Shown in pieces: positions 9,872 through 24,022 of a DNA stretch of 64,000 bases; position 1 is the stretch's first letter; every line of letters starts with the position of its first letter. Source of the DNA: Nemopilema nomurai (Eukaryota > Cnidaria > Scyphozoa > Rhizostomeae > Rhizostomatidae); contig PEDN01001381.1 of NCBI GenBank assembly GCA_003864495.1, positions 1 through 64,000 of the forward strand, read 5' to 3'. The notes beneath the pieces were generated by a model that did not search any database, was not told the origin of the DNA, and saw nothing but the letters and a program-made list of their open reading frames with translations. Both the position numbers and the translations under genes were made by a program.

Positions 9872-12193
9872 TTAGCTGGGTTCATCTGCTTCGCCATCAA
9901 CTTGGTAAATTTGGGAATCGTCGATCATCGTTGGAAGGTGTTGACCTTTGTCAATTAGAAGACTGTACATCTTGCGAAAGGCGTTGATTTTGTCACTAAA
10001 GAGCGAAAAATCCATTATTAAAGGATGCTGATACCATTTTGCTTACTTTAATATTGAAGAAGTCAGGATTCGCACTATATATGCATTATGTTGTGCATTG
10101 TTGTAAGTTAAGCAATAATTTTTTTAATGATGTGTGTAAAGGTCCCATGGTAGCAGTCTTCGTTCCAGATTGTATCTACTACTGCGAATATGTTGCTTTT
10201 CAGCACCTACTTGTATTTTCCAGGGTCGTTGATAGACGGCCCGGCCCCGGAGCCAAGCTCTGGAGCGGGCCCTTTTGCGCCGCAGTCGAAATATTTAACT
10301 GTTAGACCTATATTTTGCGGGCCCCGGACCTTTACACCTTTACCCCCGCTCCCCCCTCTCTACACTCCTGGTACTTTCACACAGAAAAATATTGAATTAC
10401 TCTGTACATATTAATAGGAAATACCCAGCAAACTATGCCTCAAAAAACCCGTAAATCCTTGCAACGTGAAGAATGCATGAATAGAAAGTGAAGCCAACTT
10501 ACGACTTGGACAACGCCTGTTCGTGTAACAGATTCGACGCCAGCTGATACATGATGAGCTTGCCTTCAAACTCTAGCTCTAACTCAATGTACGTCATCAC
10601 TAAACTGCATAGCTCCTGAAGCTCCTGCGCACAAAATGTATAAGACTGTTAAGACACGAAGGTACCATTATTGACCAAATTAATACAAATATAGATGGCT
10701 GTCTTTATCTGTTCAAAACCACTTGTTTACCCATCTGAGAACTAGTTGAACCATCTTGGAACTCAACGACTAGTGAATAGACGCTGGTTCATCTCTCTAA
10801 GTACTTTAATCTCTTGGTATATCAGTAAATTGCAAGAATTAAATGCAAAAAACTACTAGTTGCAAGTCTACAATAAGGCTCAAGTTGCTTTTTGCGCAAG
10901 GTAAGAGCATGGGAGGAATAAAAGGAAGAGCGAGAAGAAAGCATAAAAAAAGAGAGAATTGAATACACGAAATTGAATATAAGATGATTGAAAGAAAGAA
11001 TGGAACAACAAGTGAAACAAGAACTGAGATATCAGAAATGGGACAAGAAGGGAATTTGTCAAGCCGAAAACGACCCGAGTGCTTTGATCCTAACTCTACG
11101 CCTTATGATACTGTCACTAGCCAATGTCCATGCTACGCCTTGCAATGGTATTGGCCATTTGTGAAATGCTTACCTCTAAGCTTCCACACGTGCTCTGCCA
11201 ATCCAGTATCGCAAGGGCCTCTGACAAGGGTGAGCCTGGAAGGTTGGTTGAAAACTGATTCATCGTTCTCAAGGGCAGCACTGGCAAGCAACAAAAGTGC
11301 CCCTAAAGGAACTTTCCGCACTGCAGCCAAGTCAATACTTACTGCCCAATTTAAGAACCATAGGCATCAATGGGGTATTATGGAAGACTGGTGCCCTGCC
11401 CCTTTTGACGGCTGCTAATTTCGAGATGGACATTGTGAACCGCACATTGGAGGCATACTGTACCATGTTCAATTGACAGCGAGGAAACTGGTTTCAACTA
11501 TCAGGCCACAATGGAACGTACAAAGCTTCATTTAAAATAAACCTCTCTTTTAAGACTCTATTACACACTTCTAGAGTTAAGAGAGAAAGACAATATATTC
11601 GAGACAGCAGAATCTGTCTTTCATCTATTTTACCAAGGGACATTTCAATGAGACATTGCTTACTTCTTGATACTCTTCCAAGCGTTGTATTTGTTATCTG
11701 AGACATGCCCTGAGGAACATTCACACTCTGTCCACATAAGCCTTCGACATTTCTCAGAAATTTATCCTTAGCCAAGGCATTTTTCTTTGAGTTTTTAGAC
11801 TTTTCCTGCGTGTATTTCTTCTTTAAACGTCGCAACTTCAGACAAATATTGACCAATTCTGTATCAATTAAGTTCGCAGCTTCCGCTTTTTCAGCTGACG
11901 GTCCACTCATGGAGTCTATTTTCTGCAGACCACTTTCTTCATCAACTTTTCCTAAGAGCTCTGTACTTTTCTTTTCACTAGGTTTTTCGTGTGCATTCAC
12001 CAAGTTTCTCCGCCCTTCACTTTTATCTTTTCATCCTTCTGCAGATTTTTCGGGTCCAATTTTCGGGCTATAGTAGTTGTTGGTACCGTTTTAGGTCTAA
12101 CTGACCCCCTGGAAGCAGCACTTTGAAGACCCGCAGCCTTTCTTGCATTGCTCTGGGCGACTCCTGCAGATGTTTTTCTCTGATCTCTTGCAT
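9872..12193 (-). CDS. TEDC2: TEDC2-like gene, 3' exon cluster (C-terminal two thirds)
   Basis: Minus-strand exons are 11664-12193, 11174-11280, 10503-10624 and 9872-9995 (stop TAA at 9872-9874). The downstream phases are 1, 0 and 2. The C-terminal region STCGSLEELQELCSLVMTYI followed by ELEFEGKLIMYQLASNLL has the helical spacing of the TEDC2 C-terminus. TEDC2 works with TEDC1 and delta/epsilon-tubulin in stabilising centriolar microtubules. The first exon here begins with two bases of a split codon, matching the phase-1 donor of the cluster at 29281-31344. Joined, the two give about 407 residues, close to human TEDC2 length. Exon 11664-12193 needs one extra base near 12016-12034 to stay open, since the frame ends at TGG-TGA while the next frame opens at KDKSEG. 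An alternative first exon, 12252-12348 (ATG at 12348, phase-1 donor), could instead start a shorter transcript. Confidence 0.62.
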
Positions 12194-12667
12194 CTGAAAA
12201 TTTTCAATATTCGTCATGCATTTAATAAAATCATTTAAATTAATAAATTACCGCAAAATTCATATTCTGTAGTAAAAGAAGACGCACTCCCACTGCAGAG
12301 CGCTTTATTTATTGAACAGCCACGACCTTCTAGTGTTGATAAAAACATTTTGAATGAGCAAAGGAAACCTTTCTACGAATTCACAAATGCACCAAAATTT
12401 CACTGCCATATTGTGACATTGAGGGTATTGCCTAAAGGAAGAAATTATGTTGAAGACATAGAGAAATGAGATAATAGATGGAAAGTTAGAAGAGACTGGA
12501 TTAAGTTACTGCAAATCAAAAGAACAGCCAGATTGTTTGCTTGTTACGAAGACCACAGATTATTATAGATGATTATGATTACCACCAGTACCACAGACAA
12601 TGTAAACCATAAGATGGTATTGAGCATCCTATGCCTCAAATGCATCCTGAAAATTTTATATTGGAGT

Positions 12668-13019
12668 ATACCGTAAATCCTTAAATTGCCCCCCCTCCTC
12701 GAAAAAGCCCCCCCCCCTCGAATAATCCCACACCCTAGAGCTACAAATTTTCAATAAGCCCCCCCGAATAAGCCCCCTCTCGATTTTTTTATTTTTGACT
12801 CCTAAGGTTGCCTCTGGCATTTTAGTGAATTACCACAAAAATTTATTTTTTGTTAATAATTTAATCAAATGTTACTTTATACTTAGGATATTTTATATAT
12901 TATGAAAAGGAAGAAATTTAAAAAAATTATCTTTTTATGTGACATGTTTCAGGAAATTTTATTAGCCCCCCCCCCCCTCGAATAAGCCCCCATCCAAAAA
13001 TTCGAGGATTTACGGTATG
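12668..13019. mobile_element. MITE-like element with CCGTAAATCC ends and C-rich interior
   Basis: The left end ATACCGTAAATCCTT is mirrored by the right end TTCGAGGATTTACGGTAT. Just inside both ends lie stretches of the type CCCCCCCTCGAATAAGCCCCC. It is about 350 bp, non-coding, with a very AT-rich centre. This fits a short non-autonomous DNA element with C-rich sub-terminal repeats. Confidence 0.6.
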
Positions 13020-16000
13020 CCTTCACAGTGTTCTAAAGGTGTTAGTCAGCATATAAAAATATCGCCCACAACTTTGAAAGTAATAAAAAAGCAGCAATCT
13101 CTTTCCAATTGTGTTTTTATAGCATTTTTTTTCGAAATTTCAAACTGATACACTGAAATATTGCTATTATTTTCCGCAATTTCCCGCAAACCTGTGCACT
13201 GCTATACAGAAAGAAGGATCATATAAAGGCAACCGGACAAGGTGCATCGAAAAAGCACAGCAGTGGATGATCCTTCAATCCTTCACCAAATGTCATTGGA
13301 GCAATTTGTTTGTTCTACAATGTTTGAAGAAGACCAAAAACAACTTTCGAGAAATTGGCCAGATCGCCACGCATGTAAAATTAAGCATCTGAATGCAGTT
13401 TTAAAATACTTTCTATCATTGTATCGTATCGAAGGTTCGTTATGGTGTGAGGATTAAACCATAGAATGCGAATAATAGTACTTGTAATTAGTTGTCATGA
13501 AAATTCGCCTGTCATCAGTGTTTCAAGGTTGATACAACTCCACTGATGACATTCAAATTGTGTCATGAACGCATGTAAGCCGCCTAGTCAAATCATATTA
13601 TCACAACAGAGACACTACATAAACAAGAAAACTATATCGCAGACAAATAAAGCAACGCAGAAGTAGCTCCCTCTTCTCTCAAACCGATCACTTAGAAATG
13701 TCATTTTAATCCTAACACTACAGCATGTTTATAGAATGCTAAAATGCTATTTAAACACTCCGTCACTAAAAGTTTCTAGAGAGTTAAATATAAGTAAATC
13801 AACCAAGGATCCTTACAAAATCTAATTATAGGCAATGGTTAATTCGCTGATATTTGAAACGTCTTTACTAAAGCGCTATCTCAACGCACAACAACCACCG
13901 TAGAAAAAATGCTCAAGCCGCGAATATTGATACGGACCTTATTGTACAACAACAACAACAGAGAGCGCGTGAGTATTGTGAGGTATAAGCTACGCATGAA
14001 TGACGTCAGAAGCTGATAAACATCAACATCATTCAAAGTACACTTCGAAAACAATTCCTTCCTGAGTCAAGTGGTTGCTGATAACTGCGTCATGGAAGGG
14101 AAAATGCGATGAATTAAAAACGAGCTACAAATGAAATTAAGCGGAGTTAGAAACTGAATTACGAATACTGACCATAAGCGCCAGCCCCAATCTACAGAAA
14201 AAGCTCTCACAAAAATAAATCTAGCATCATGGCGCATAATGTGCATTATCCGTCGATCAATGCGCCCTTTATTCGCACAGGGAGTGGCTACGGGTATCGT
14301 GTGCGCTAGTTACCAGGTTAAGACGATTAACCATTATTGTGTTTAGCACAGTGGCAATATCGAGCGCAGATTACTGCAAATGGGCCTTACATTAAAATAG
14401 GATGCTAATCAATGCCCTCATATCCTGTTTATGATGGCCATCTTCCTCAAAAACAAACAATAATTCTAGTAAACAGTTGGCAACTGAACTGACACAAAAC
14501 TGTTTTTCTTGAAAGGAAAATTCCCTCGGTTTTCATCGGCAACCAAAACACAGTTAGAGCTGATTAGCAATTGATCAAATTGCTTTTTCGACATTGGCAG
14601 TCGATTGGCAACTAGATGACTCTCTACAAAACGCCCCGGGCAGAATGAAAACTCAATTAACGCCGCTAGCTTTTAAAGCATCATTTTTTATCTTGGTTTT
14701 CAAATATATATCGCCAATATAAGGAAACATTTCCATCCTTAAAAGTTTGCTTTGCCATCAAACAATATAACACCACTCTAAATTGGGTGCTCCAGTTGAT
14801 AACTGTTATTCTGTTATTCGCATTAAGAAACATGTACTGCTATAAACATAAAACTTCATTAACATAAACATAAAACAGCAAGACTTTTAAATTTTATGGG
14901 ATTACAAAATCATATAACTTCGTTAAATCACACAACACTTAGAAGGCGAGTTGTTTCAAGCTCACTGCCAGGAAAAACCGTATTGAATATTTAGGGAAAC
15001 CAAAAATGTTAAGCAAATCAATTAACGAGCAAACTTCCCAGCAATTTTTGGAGAAAATTTTGCCTCAGTGGTATTCTTGCCCGATGTTATTTACGTTGAC
15101 AAAAACACAATTAATTAAGGTATATGGCATTGTTATTATTATACTACGGGTGAGCAAAATAAAATAAAAATTTAAAATCCAAGAAAAGATGCTCATCAAA
15201 AAATGACGAATCACCCATAAATAGGATAGCTATTTTGAGATAGTACCTTAAGCTAACATGTCAGATACAGTACGTGTTTACATATCGCACCAAGAAACGC
15301 GGAACGACCTTGAAAATAGAATGTCAAACATTTACTAGGTCATACAGCGTATAACCTATGTTGAAAATGCAACACAAAATATACTCCTTATTCTATGATG
15401 TACCCGGCTCAATAGACATGGAACAATTGGTGACGATCTACGATGAATACACTGTGAGATTAGATGATTCAAGTGCAGAAATCGGTTAGTAGCGAAATTC
15501 TTGTCTTGATTTTAGGATTTTTTGGCCTTTTGTACATTTTGGTGGGGCCTTCAATAGTGGTTTAAGTGTCGGGACCATTACACTTAACTAGGAAGGTGGG
15601 GTTCAGTGGAAGTGTAAGCAAACTTCACCAAAATGTGGTCCAAAGGCTACATTCCAGATTTATCATCGATCAATTTGCCATATTTTCAGCTTGAGTTCAT
15701 AGCTTAACATTGACTATGATCTGAAAGTCACAGGACAAAGTCTACGTCAAAAGAAAACTTTGTCAGGCTAAATGTTAGAAAAATAAAAAAACAGATGAAA
15801 AGGGCAGAATTCACGGATAGTCACCTAGTCAGTCAATACGCGCAAAGAGGAGAGCCTCCGCAATTATCAATGATACCTTAATACAAAAACAGAATGGACA
15901 CGAAAAGCTTGATCGCTGAACAAAGTAAAACAAAAAAGAGGTGGCTTGTTCAATGTATGGATAGAATTTATATTTCGTGCAAATTTCTCGCATTGTTCAT

Positions 16001-19000
16001 CGTGACCAGAAATCAGAGAAAGAATTTGTGTGTGACAGAGAGTAGAAAAAATCAACAATGCAAGAGATTATATCAAGCAGCCGTTTAGTATTAAGTAACT
16101 TAAAGCAGGCAGCACTGACACGAATGCTTGTTTTTCAACATCGATTACGCAGTAAATGAATAGGAATGCATACCCAGGGTATAACACACGCAACCTATTC
16201 AATGTTTCAGATCGAAGCAATCAAAAGTTTCTTGGTTTTCAAACAGCTCATAACAATGCATAGCAAGCTGGATTCATAGCTGTAGCACGCAAAAGGCGGG
16301 GTGAACGGGCAGAGGAAATGCGTACAGGATCTCTTTTTCCCTTTCCAAGCACACTACGTCATCACTGCCATTCTCTTTACTTTCGTATGCAGGTTTAGGA
16401 AGAGGAAGATTTTCAGTGCTTCTTCGTTCAAAACGAGCACGAAAACCGACCAAATTCAGTGGGATTTGCATCTTTTAGTAAATTTGACTGAGTCTGTAAG
16501 GTTAATTAGGAAACGTCAGTTGATCAAGTAAATCTCAAAATAGTGCACGCAAATCTTAGGTTAGTTCGCATAGAAAAGGGAAAGGTCCGAATAAAAATAA
16601 GGGTCAAACTAGCAAAGGGTCATAGTAGCACAAAGGTTAGTGGGAGCAGCGGAAAAGTCGGTGCTTTTCAGTCTGGCAGGGACAAAAATCTCATAGTGCA
16701 CTTAAGAGAACGTCGATTGTATACAGAATAAAGTAGTTGATATATAATATACTTGTCTTTCAACAAGGGCTCCTAAAAGAAGGGTAAGCGGATTGCTTTT
16801 GTTGCGAGAAGCTTCTTGCGCATTAGCGAATCCTCGTCGCCCAATTAAATCGTCCTTTACCCTTTGACCTAATTGTTTTTATGAGTGTCAAGGGTTGGGA
16901 GACAGATTTCTTCGCATCCATGCAAATTTGTCTTCTAATTACATCCGAAGAGTGTTTTAAGTTTCCTGTACGATAGTCAGATCAGTTTCACTCAAAGCTG
17001 TCGCCAATCTGCTAGGCATCGGGCCAGTTTCCTAATCGCGATTTCGCCTTATAATACTTTCCATTATTTCTAATTAAACTTGTATGCTTTTTCCTTGAGA
17101 TAGTCCTTCTTATACCAAGCTCCTGTTAATCATAACAATCTGCCTAACCCAGTTCTTATTGTTCGATTATCCCTATTGTTGCCTGGGAATCTTCAAAAGG
17201 AATCGTCAGAATCCACTAAGCACCGGGTCTGGGTCAAAGGCAACGTCACGTGACCTGGATGGCTGCCCTACCCGGTCTCCCAATGAACTCGGATCTCCCA
17301 AGCCAGGAAAGAAAAGGGGTTTTAACGGTCCGTTAGCTCTTACAAGCTCTCTAGTGCAACTGTTTACCATCATTGGGTAAAAACCAAATTGAAAAAATTT
17401 TGAATAAAAAGCAAAGTATGATTTTTCTTTGACATCACTTAAAAACATTGAATTTTAATGCAAAGGTTTTCCAACACTGCGTAGACTAATCTCAAAGGTG
17501 GGAGACCTCGCAAGATGCTCCTGTTCTGGTTAGAAATAAAACTGTTATATTTTAATAGTTTGAATAGAAGGAGGACAGCTCCTCAAAGAAGAAAAGATTC
17601 TCATAACGCGCTCATTTTCAGCCTGGAATATATTGTTGGGGAAGATTCGCCATACAGTCCAAACAAAGAGCCATTTTCTTTTCATTCAGAAAGAGCCAGT
17701 CTTTATAGACGGACCTACGTGATCAACTAAACCTTTCTCGACAAACAGGAAATTCAATCAAATGGTCGATCAAAAGGGGATGATAGAATAGAATGAAGAC
17801 ATTATTGTCTTCCGCTTCGCCTTTCTGCCACTGCTCTGTGAAGTAGCTGCACGATTGTGAAGGGGGTATGCTTCAAGAGAAAGCAGTTCAGCCAGGAACC
17901 ACAGAAGCCAAGATGCAGCTTCAACCTTCGATGGGTTGTATCTATTCCTCTAGAGAGACAGATAAAGCGTTTCGATGAAGTGAAGTGGATGAAGTGAAGT
18001 GGTTAGCATAAATACATGGTCTTATGCTTCAAGAGTCGGAGGACGAGAAAGTTTGACTAAGATAATAACGATGGTACGAAACAGCAGCTGTAAAATTTGA
18101 AGGGGTATGAAAAACTAAGTGGGGGTAAATAAAGGTTCTTTAAAAACTTTCCATTAATTGTAGTCGTATCCAAAAAACACTTGATTTGCTAGAATTTCTT
18201 CCCAATGTCTAAAAGCCAGGGCTCTTCCCTCTAGCGCAAACAGCTTTGGGCAAAAATCACTGAGCTTGGGAGAAGGTGCTTAAAAGTAAACTAAAGTTTA
18301 ATTTGACAATTATAAGAAAATCTTCATCAGAGACGAATAGATTATCACTTACAAGCTAGATTACTGCATCCATAATGAAGAATTAAAAAGAACTGGTCAT
18401 CAATAATGGATTCGAAATAATTTCAAAATAAACTTATTAATTCTTGACTAGAAATTTCAGCACAAAATCAACCCTATTTGCCTGTAATTTATTTCTAGTT
18501 TCAAACAAAGGACACAGCCTACGTTAAACCAAAGTGCACCCCCAGTTTCTAGAAGCAATAGCGAGACACAAACACCGACGGCCGACCATTCATTTGACTG
18601 GACGAAGACTTGGAACAAAGAGGGCTTTCTCGATTTGAAAGGGAAATCAAAGCTATTGTATAACGATCGTGCGGTCTGCCTTTTTGTTGTCGATGAAAAA
18701 TGGAAGGAGTAACGGTTATAAGGTGGAGCGAACAACAAGGACACGCGCGTCATCATAGCCATTGGCCCTCGTCACATGATGTCCATTTGTTGGTGGGACA
18801 ATGTCCCAAAACAACCAAACAACCTTTGATATGGGATCGGGAGCTTCAGAACTGATAACACGAACATGCTAAGGCAATTAAAGCTTAGGGGACTACAGAC
18901 TATAGTTTATATAGCAATGGCTTTGATAATTTGGCCAACACGTCCATTCGGTTAAAGGAGAGTAATGTGGTACCAAAATAAATCACGTGATTGACTGTTT

Positions 19001-22000
19001 CTCATGTCAACATTCGCTAGCCCTTTTTCAATTGACTCCTGCTGCAACTACGAATCCCTTGTCGAGTCGAATTGAAAACTTTGGATCTTTATCCAATGTA
19101 CAGCGACGATAACCGCCATAGTTCTTATAAAATTACAGTTTCCTCTACGCATTAATCGGTGCCAACGCTACCGGCAGGCCAGCCACTGAATTTGAACCAG
19201 TTCCAAATTGTAACAGTTGCGAACGAGTTTCTTAACAGGCAGTACTTAAAAGACCTGTTGAATGACGTCATAGCAAGTAAATCGCCAGACGCGCAAGGAT
19301 AGTCCAGGCGACCACCTGTTATTTACGCGGACAGCCAGCACTTTGTTGACATTTGTTTCTTCCGTGGAAGAGCAAATATTCGCAGATCAATTCGTATACT
19401 ATGTAATTTGTGTTTTAATTACGCAAATGAATCCGATTTCAGAATTTTTCCCTCCTACCTAAACAGGTTTAACTCTTGTTTGACAAAATTCACTTATGGC
19501 AGTCAAAATTGCAGCATCTTTAAATATTCATACACTTCTTTTCTCTAAGATTGTACTACGTTTGTACGTTAAACAAAGTGTCAACTGACAAATTCAAATT
19601 GACTTTTGGCCTTTGACCTACAAGCTGGCCGATTGAACTTTGACCTTAAACTTATCTTCCAGGATCTGGATGCGTTTTAGGGCGTTTGTCGTTAATCCTT
19701 TACATGAGCTGAACAGTATTCACGAACTTGTGCGTTCTATCACCCAGAATGCCAAACGGACAATATACTGGAGTTTCAGCAATAGAGTCAAATGACTCCG
19801 GCACACGTCTGCCTGTAAAGTAAACAAGCTTTGAGTTGGATCCGATTTAAATCGTACATCTTTTTATGTAATCCCAGCAAAGTTGACACGACACAAATAG
19901 GATTTGATAGTCGTAAGTACACGAAGGTCGCCATACTTTTTCCTGTTAAGTAATAACCCTGTTAGCGTTTGTTCTCAAATCTCTCTTTGCCTATAAGTGC
20001 AATACGCAGCGAAAAATCTCATCACTCATCTAATACGACGCATTCAGACAGATCATTGAAGCCAAAGAATAAAACAAGGCCTTACATCAGCTTCACAAGG
20101 CAGCATCAGTCCTGGTATGAGTTGACTCTTTCTCGCACTTTCTTGCTAAAGAAACTATTAAGCTCTAAGCTGTTTTCACACTTTAGTATTTCATTCATTC
20201 ATTTCTTTCATTTAGACCATAATTGTTATTCCAAAAGAGAAAAAATTAAAAGCTTAAGAGACCAATTTCCATTTACTTCGTCTGCAAAACTAGCTTAAAT
20301 TCTACGATTCTAATAGAAAAAGAAAAGTTGAAACGTATAAGTATGACGTAGCCTTTAAAAAGTCAGTTTGTAACTAGGAAGAAACTGTGCAACTTATATC
20401 GAGACATTTATTAGAAGCCCATTGGCACTTGATAGAAAGGATCTGAACTGGGTCCTGACCAAGATAATCTTCTTGCATATAATTTTGAGTGTTTTGGCTG
20501 ACTTATCACCACAGTTTTCGTTGCGCTGGTCTTCTTCTCTCCTCAACGGAGAATGAACCTTACCATCAAGATAAAATATTCTTACTGCTGCCGTTGAAAT
20601 TGCACACTGACACACCGATGAATGCTTTCATTGCGCGGGTATCATCGGAATATCTCTTACGGAACATTTGATGATCACGATACACAGACAGAACGAACTC
20701 GGTCATCGATTTTTCAAAGGCAAAAAAATTAAAAAGCTACCAACCGAACAGGAACTGAAAACCAAAAGAAAAACTTAATTGCTACTTCATATAAAGCACT
20801 TCTTGCCTCGCCTTTTGCATCCTTCCGCCAATGAAGAAGGATTCGATGCACAGATGTTTGCCTTAGGTACGAATACCAGCACAAAATTCAATCTAAATTC
20901 AATCTACGCATTTAACTTGAAACCGCCTCTTCATTTACTTTGACTTTTCATTAGAAATGAAAATATAGCCTCAGACTGCGGCAAGATCTGATGCTACAAA
21001 GCGGATCAGAGTCCGCGATTTATTCAAGATTCCATACGTTTCTTAAAAGGTATTCTTCAAACCCTTTTTCAGAAACCTTAACGTAATAGGGAACTTTTGT
21101 TCGATGCTGATCATCTGGGAGCGCACAGTTTTGGGGGTAGGTTTCTAGGTCCCAAACGTCGCTCGATATTCACATCGCAAATGATTTCGCATATGACGCC
21201 ACACAAGAGAAAACGAGGCGAATTTCAGGCTGCCGATCGACCTATAAATAGCAAAGGCGTCGCTAAGGTTGAAGCCGAAACAATATGAAACAAACATTTT
21301 GAGGGCCAACGCAAATGATTTGGCATCGAACCTCGAATGATGGTTCATTGTCAACTGTTTCCTTTTCTTACAATTATTTGGGGCCTAGTGACAAACCTGT
21401 GAAAAAACTTCACGTTTCAATCCCAGACAACAAATAATTGTTTTGTGCTGACTTTGCCAATGGCTGATTGAAGATGGCCAGTTATAGCTCTGAATGATGA
21501 ACAAAAGCCCCTGCGGCCATCTTGAATATGTTAACATCCAAACAAAATCAATAGATTTGAAGAAAAATCCGTGCCAAAAAAAAAATGTTTCTGCACAATA
21601 CATTCCAGTTTTATCCAAGACATTATTCCCCAAATTAAACCATAAACGTTGCAATCAGTTCTCATTATTTATACTATAATGAGCATTCACGGCTGGAGTG
21701 CTTTAGTCTTTTTACATAAAATCTGTCTTTACATTTCTGACCGACGGCCTTTTGGGCTTGGTCCTTTACCACTTGAACTCACTCACCTGTAAGACATTTG
21801 GTGCTCACAATCTGTCACGGCTGCGATTTGCAACGTCCATACTCATGACACTTAAGTGATCTTTGACCAGGCATCAACCCAGGCCACTTTTCTTTCGCGA
21901 TTCTATATAGAAGTGTCTCACACCGGCCAAATGCACCAGTATGACAATTCGTGACTGTGACGTACTTTACTAGCTCGTGGAGCTTCAAAAATGGATTTTC

Positions 22001-23545
22001 TGATACTGTCGCCTACCCCGTCCAAAAGCCTTGCATCAGCTATCACTTTCCACGGTTTCATTATCTTTTGATGTACTAAATAATCACGGTGTAATACTTT
22101 AACCGAAAAATCAGTGCTTCATCTTAATCTAAAGAGATATCACAAGTGAGAGACAATCTTGGAGATGGGTGGAAAGTAACTCGCTTGAGCAAAACTTCCT
22201 TAGAGACTTTTAACTGCAAAAACCCTTATTTGTACTTATTTCAAAAGATGATACAACAGAATAATTTAGATACAACTCAAATAAATGAAAATATTGAAGC
22301 AACTGCTGCCTAGCATGTAAAAGAAAAACCAATTTTAATATTTTTCGTCAGTCAAACATATTTCCAATCTACAGCAATAACAAAATTTCGTAGCGTGTTT
22401 GATCTTGCATCGTCAATGCAAAACCTGACAATGTTCAAAGCCTAATATCCTTGGTGTACTTCTTTCTGTAAATTGCTACATTTAAATAGGGATTTTGAGT
22501 GATGAATAATAAAAAGCAGGGAAATATGGTTGTACTACGAAGCTTTTGCTTTGCAGGATTCTTTCAGCAAACCCTTTTTGTCCCACAGTTTTAGATGCAA
22601 AGTCGGCGAATGAGGGACTCTTCATCTCAAATGCAGAAGATTTAGGGGGCGCTTACCCCATGTGCCCCTAGTCCCCACTTTTATGGTCCTTTGCTTAGCT
22701 GTCCACGATATACGTGAAATGCGAAACACAAACACAAATAACAGAAAGTGAATGCTGGGTCCCAATGTGACGAGAACAAAGATTAGCAGCGAGAAAATAA
22801 CTGGAAGGAAAGCGAAGAATTCCAGGGTCGTCCTTGCTCTGTTTACACGAAGCTAAGAATAAAGAAAACTTTTAAAGGAAAGCTGACCTTCTGTAGGGTT
22901 GTATAAAAATCATAGAAGGAAGAACACGCAACATTATTCGGTCACGCTTCAAGCTGCTCAAGAGGTGTGAACAGAAATAATAATAATAATAAATATTCAC
23001 CACGTATATTAAGATGACAAAATAGCAATCAAATAATAAATAAAAGTCAAAAAAATATATTGAGCAACAATGAAGATCATCTGGTCTTTGCAAACTGCAT
23101 CGACCAAGCTGATGGGTTCGTGACTAATGGAAATGAAAAATTACAAACAACATGTTTTCAACATTGTATTATGGTCGACATGATGCCTGAAAAGCTGGTA
23201 GGTGGTAATAATGAATGCCTTAGAGAGGATAAAAGTGCACGTGCAAGAGAATGTTGTATCATTAGCATGATTGCATTTGTAAACGATAGCGGATTCATGC
23301 TAGTGGATAGAAGACGGTAGCGGGCAGTTGCTAGCAGAACGCCAATACCTCGCGTCTTGCATATCAGCATACGGAGAAAAGAAATTTGTATTAAAAGACA
23401 ATCTAAAAAGGTATTTGAAAAGGCATTGAGGTATGTTTATCATGAGGCATCACTTGGCATTGGAAAGTGAATTTTTGGGTCTAAGGTTAAAGTTTGGTTT
23501 TAGGGAAATTACTTATTGCTGGACTATTGCATTTACTTTAAATAA

Positions 23546-24022
23546 AGTGTAAACCCGCATAAAAGAACCTTGTTTTGTTTCGGCAGCCTGAATAAGTTCT
23601 TAATCAACAGGCTGCTTTTCTAAATTCCAGCCTGTGAGGTTCTTAAAAAGGTTCTTATACACGACAAGCCTTGCACACATCAACACTGTTTTCCATGGCA
23701 AGAATTCTCACTGAGAGTTGAATCAGCTTTATTTTTCATGTTAAATTCCAACCAATTTCAATGCAGTTTTCCTTACGTTCTTTAGTTTGAAAAGTAACTT
23801 TATATGGCTTTGTTTTTAGAAATAATTGATCAGTACATCAACAGCCTATGAATGTTTCTTTTCTCATCTGGAATTTTCAGATAAATTGACGTAAAAGCTA
23901 TTGTGCATATAAGAACTTTTCTCAGTTTCAGCCTCCTGTGGGTTCTTATTTAGGGGGTTTAAAATATCAAATTTCAGGCTCAAGGTTCTTATGAAAACAG
24001 GTTTATGCGGGTTTCTACTGTA
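23546..24022. mobile_element. Non-autonomous element with AAACCCGCATAA inverted ends
   Basis: The left end GTAAACCCGCATAAAAGAACCTTG pairs with the right end, which reads CAAGGTTCTTATG..TTTATGCGGGTTTCTAC; one arm has a short insertion. The interior repeats short TAAGAAC/GTTCTTA motifs many times and includes a small palindrome around CAGCCTG..CAGGCTG. It is non-coding, about 475 bp. It shares end and interior motifs with the element at 54760-55159. Confidence 0.5.

Noticed and set aside
10984..11418. 144-codon plus-strand frame
   Set aside because: It lies antisense over the TEDC2 exon 11174-11280 and its introns and has no family resemblance.
12252..12348. Separate first exon (MFLSTLEGRG..) for the 12-kb exon cluster
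   Set aside because: Phase and donor fit, but the residues lack TEDC2 features, whereas the cluster at 29-31 kb supplies the conserved N-terminus. Kept only as an alternative.
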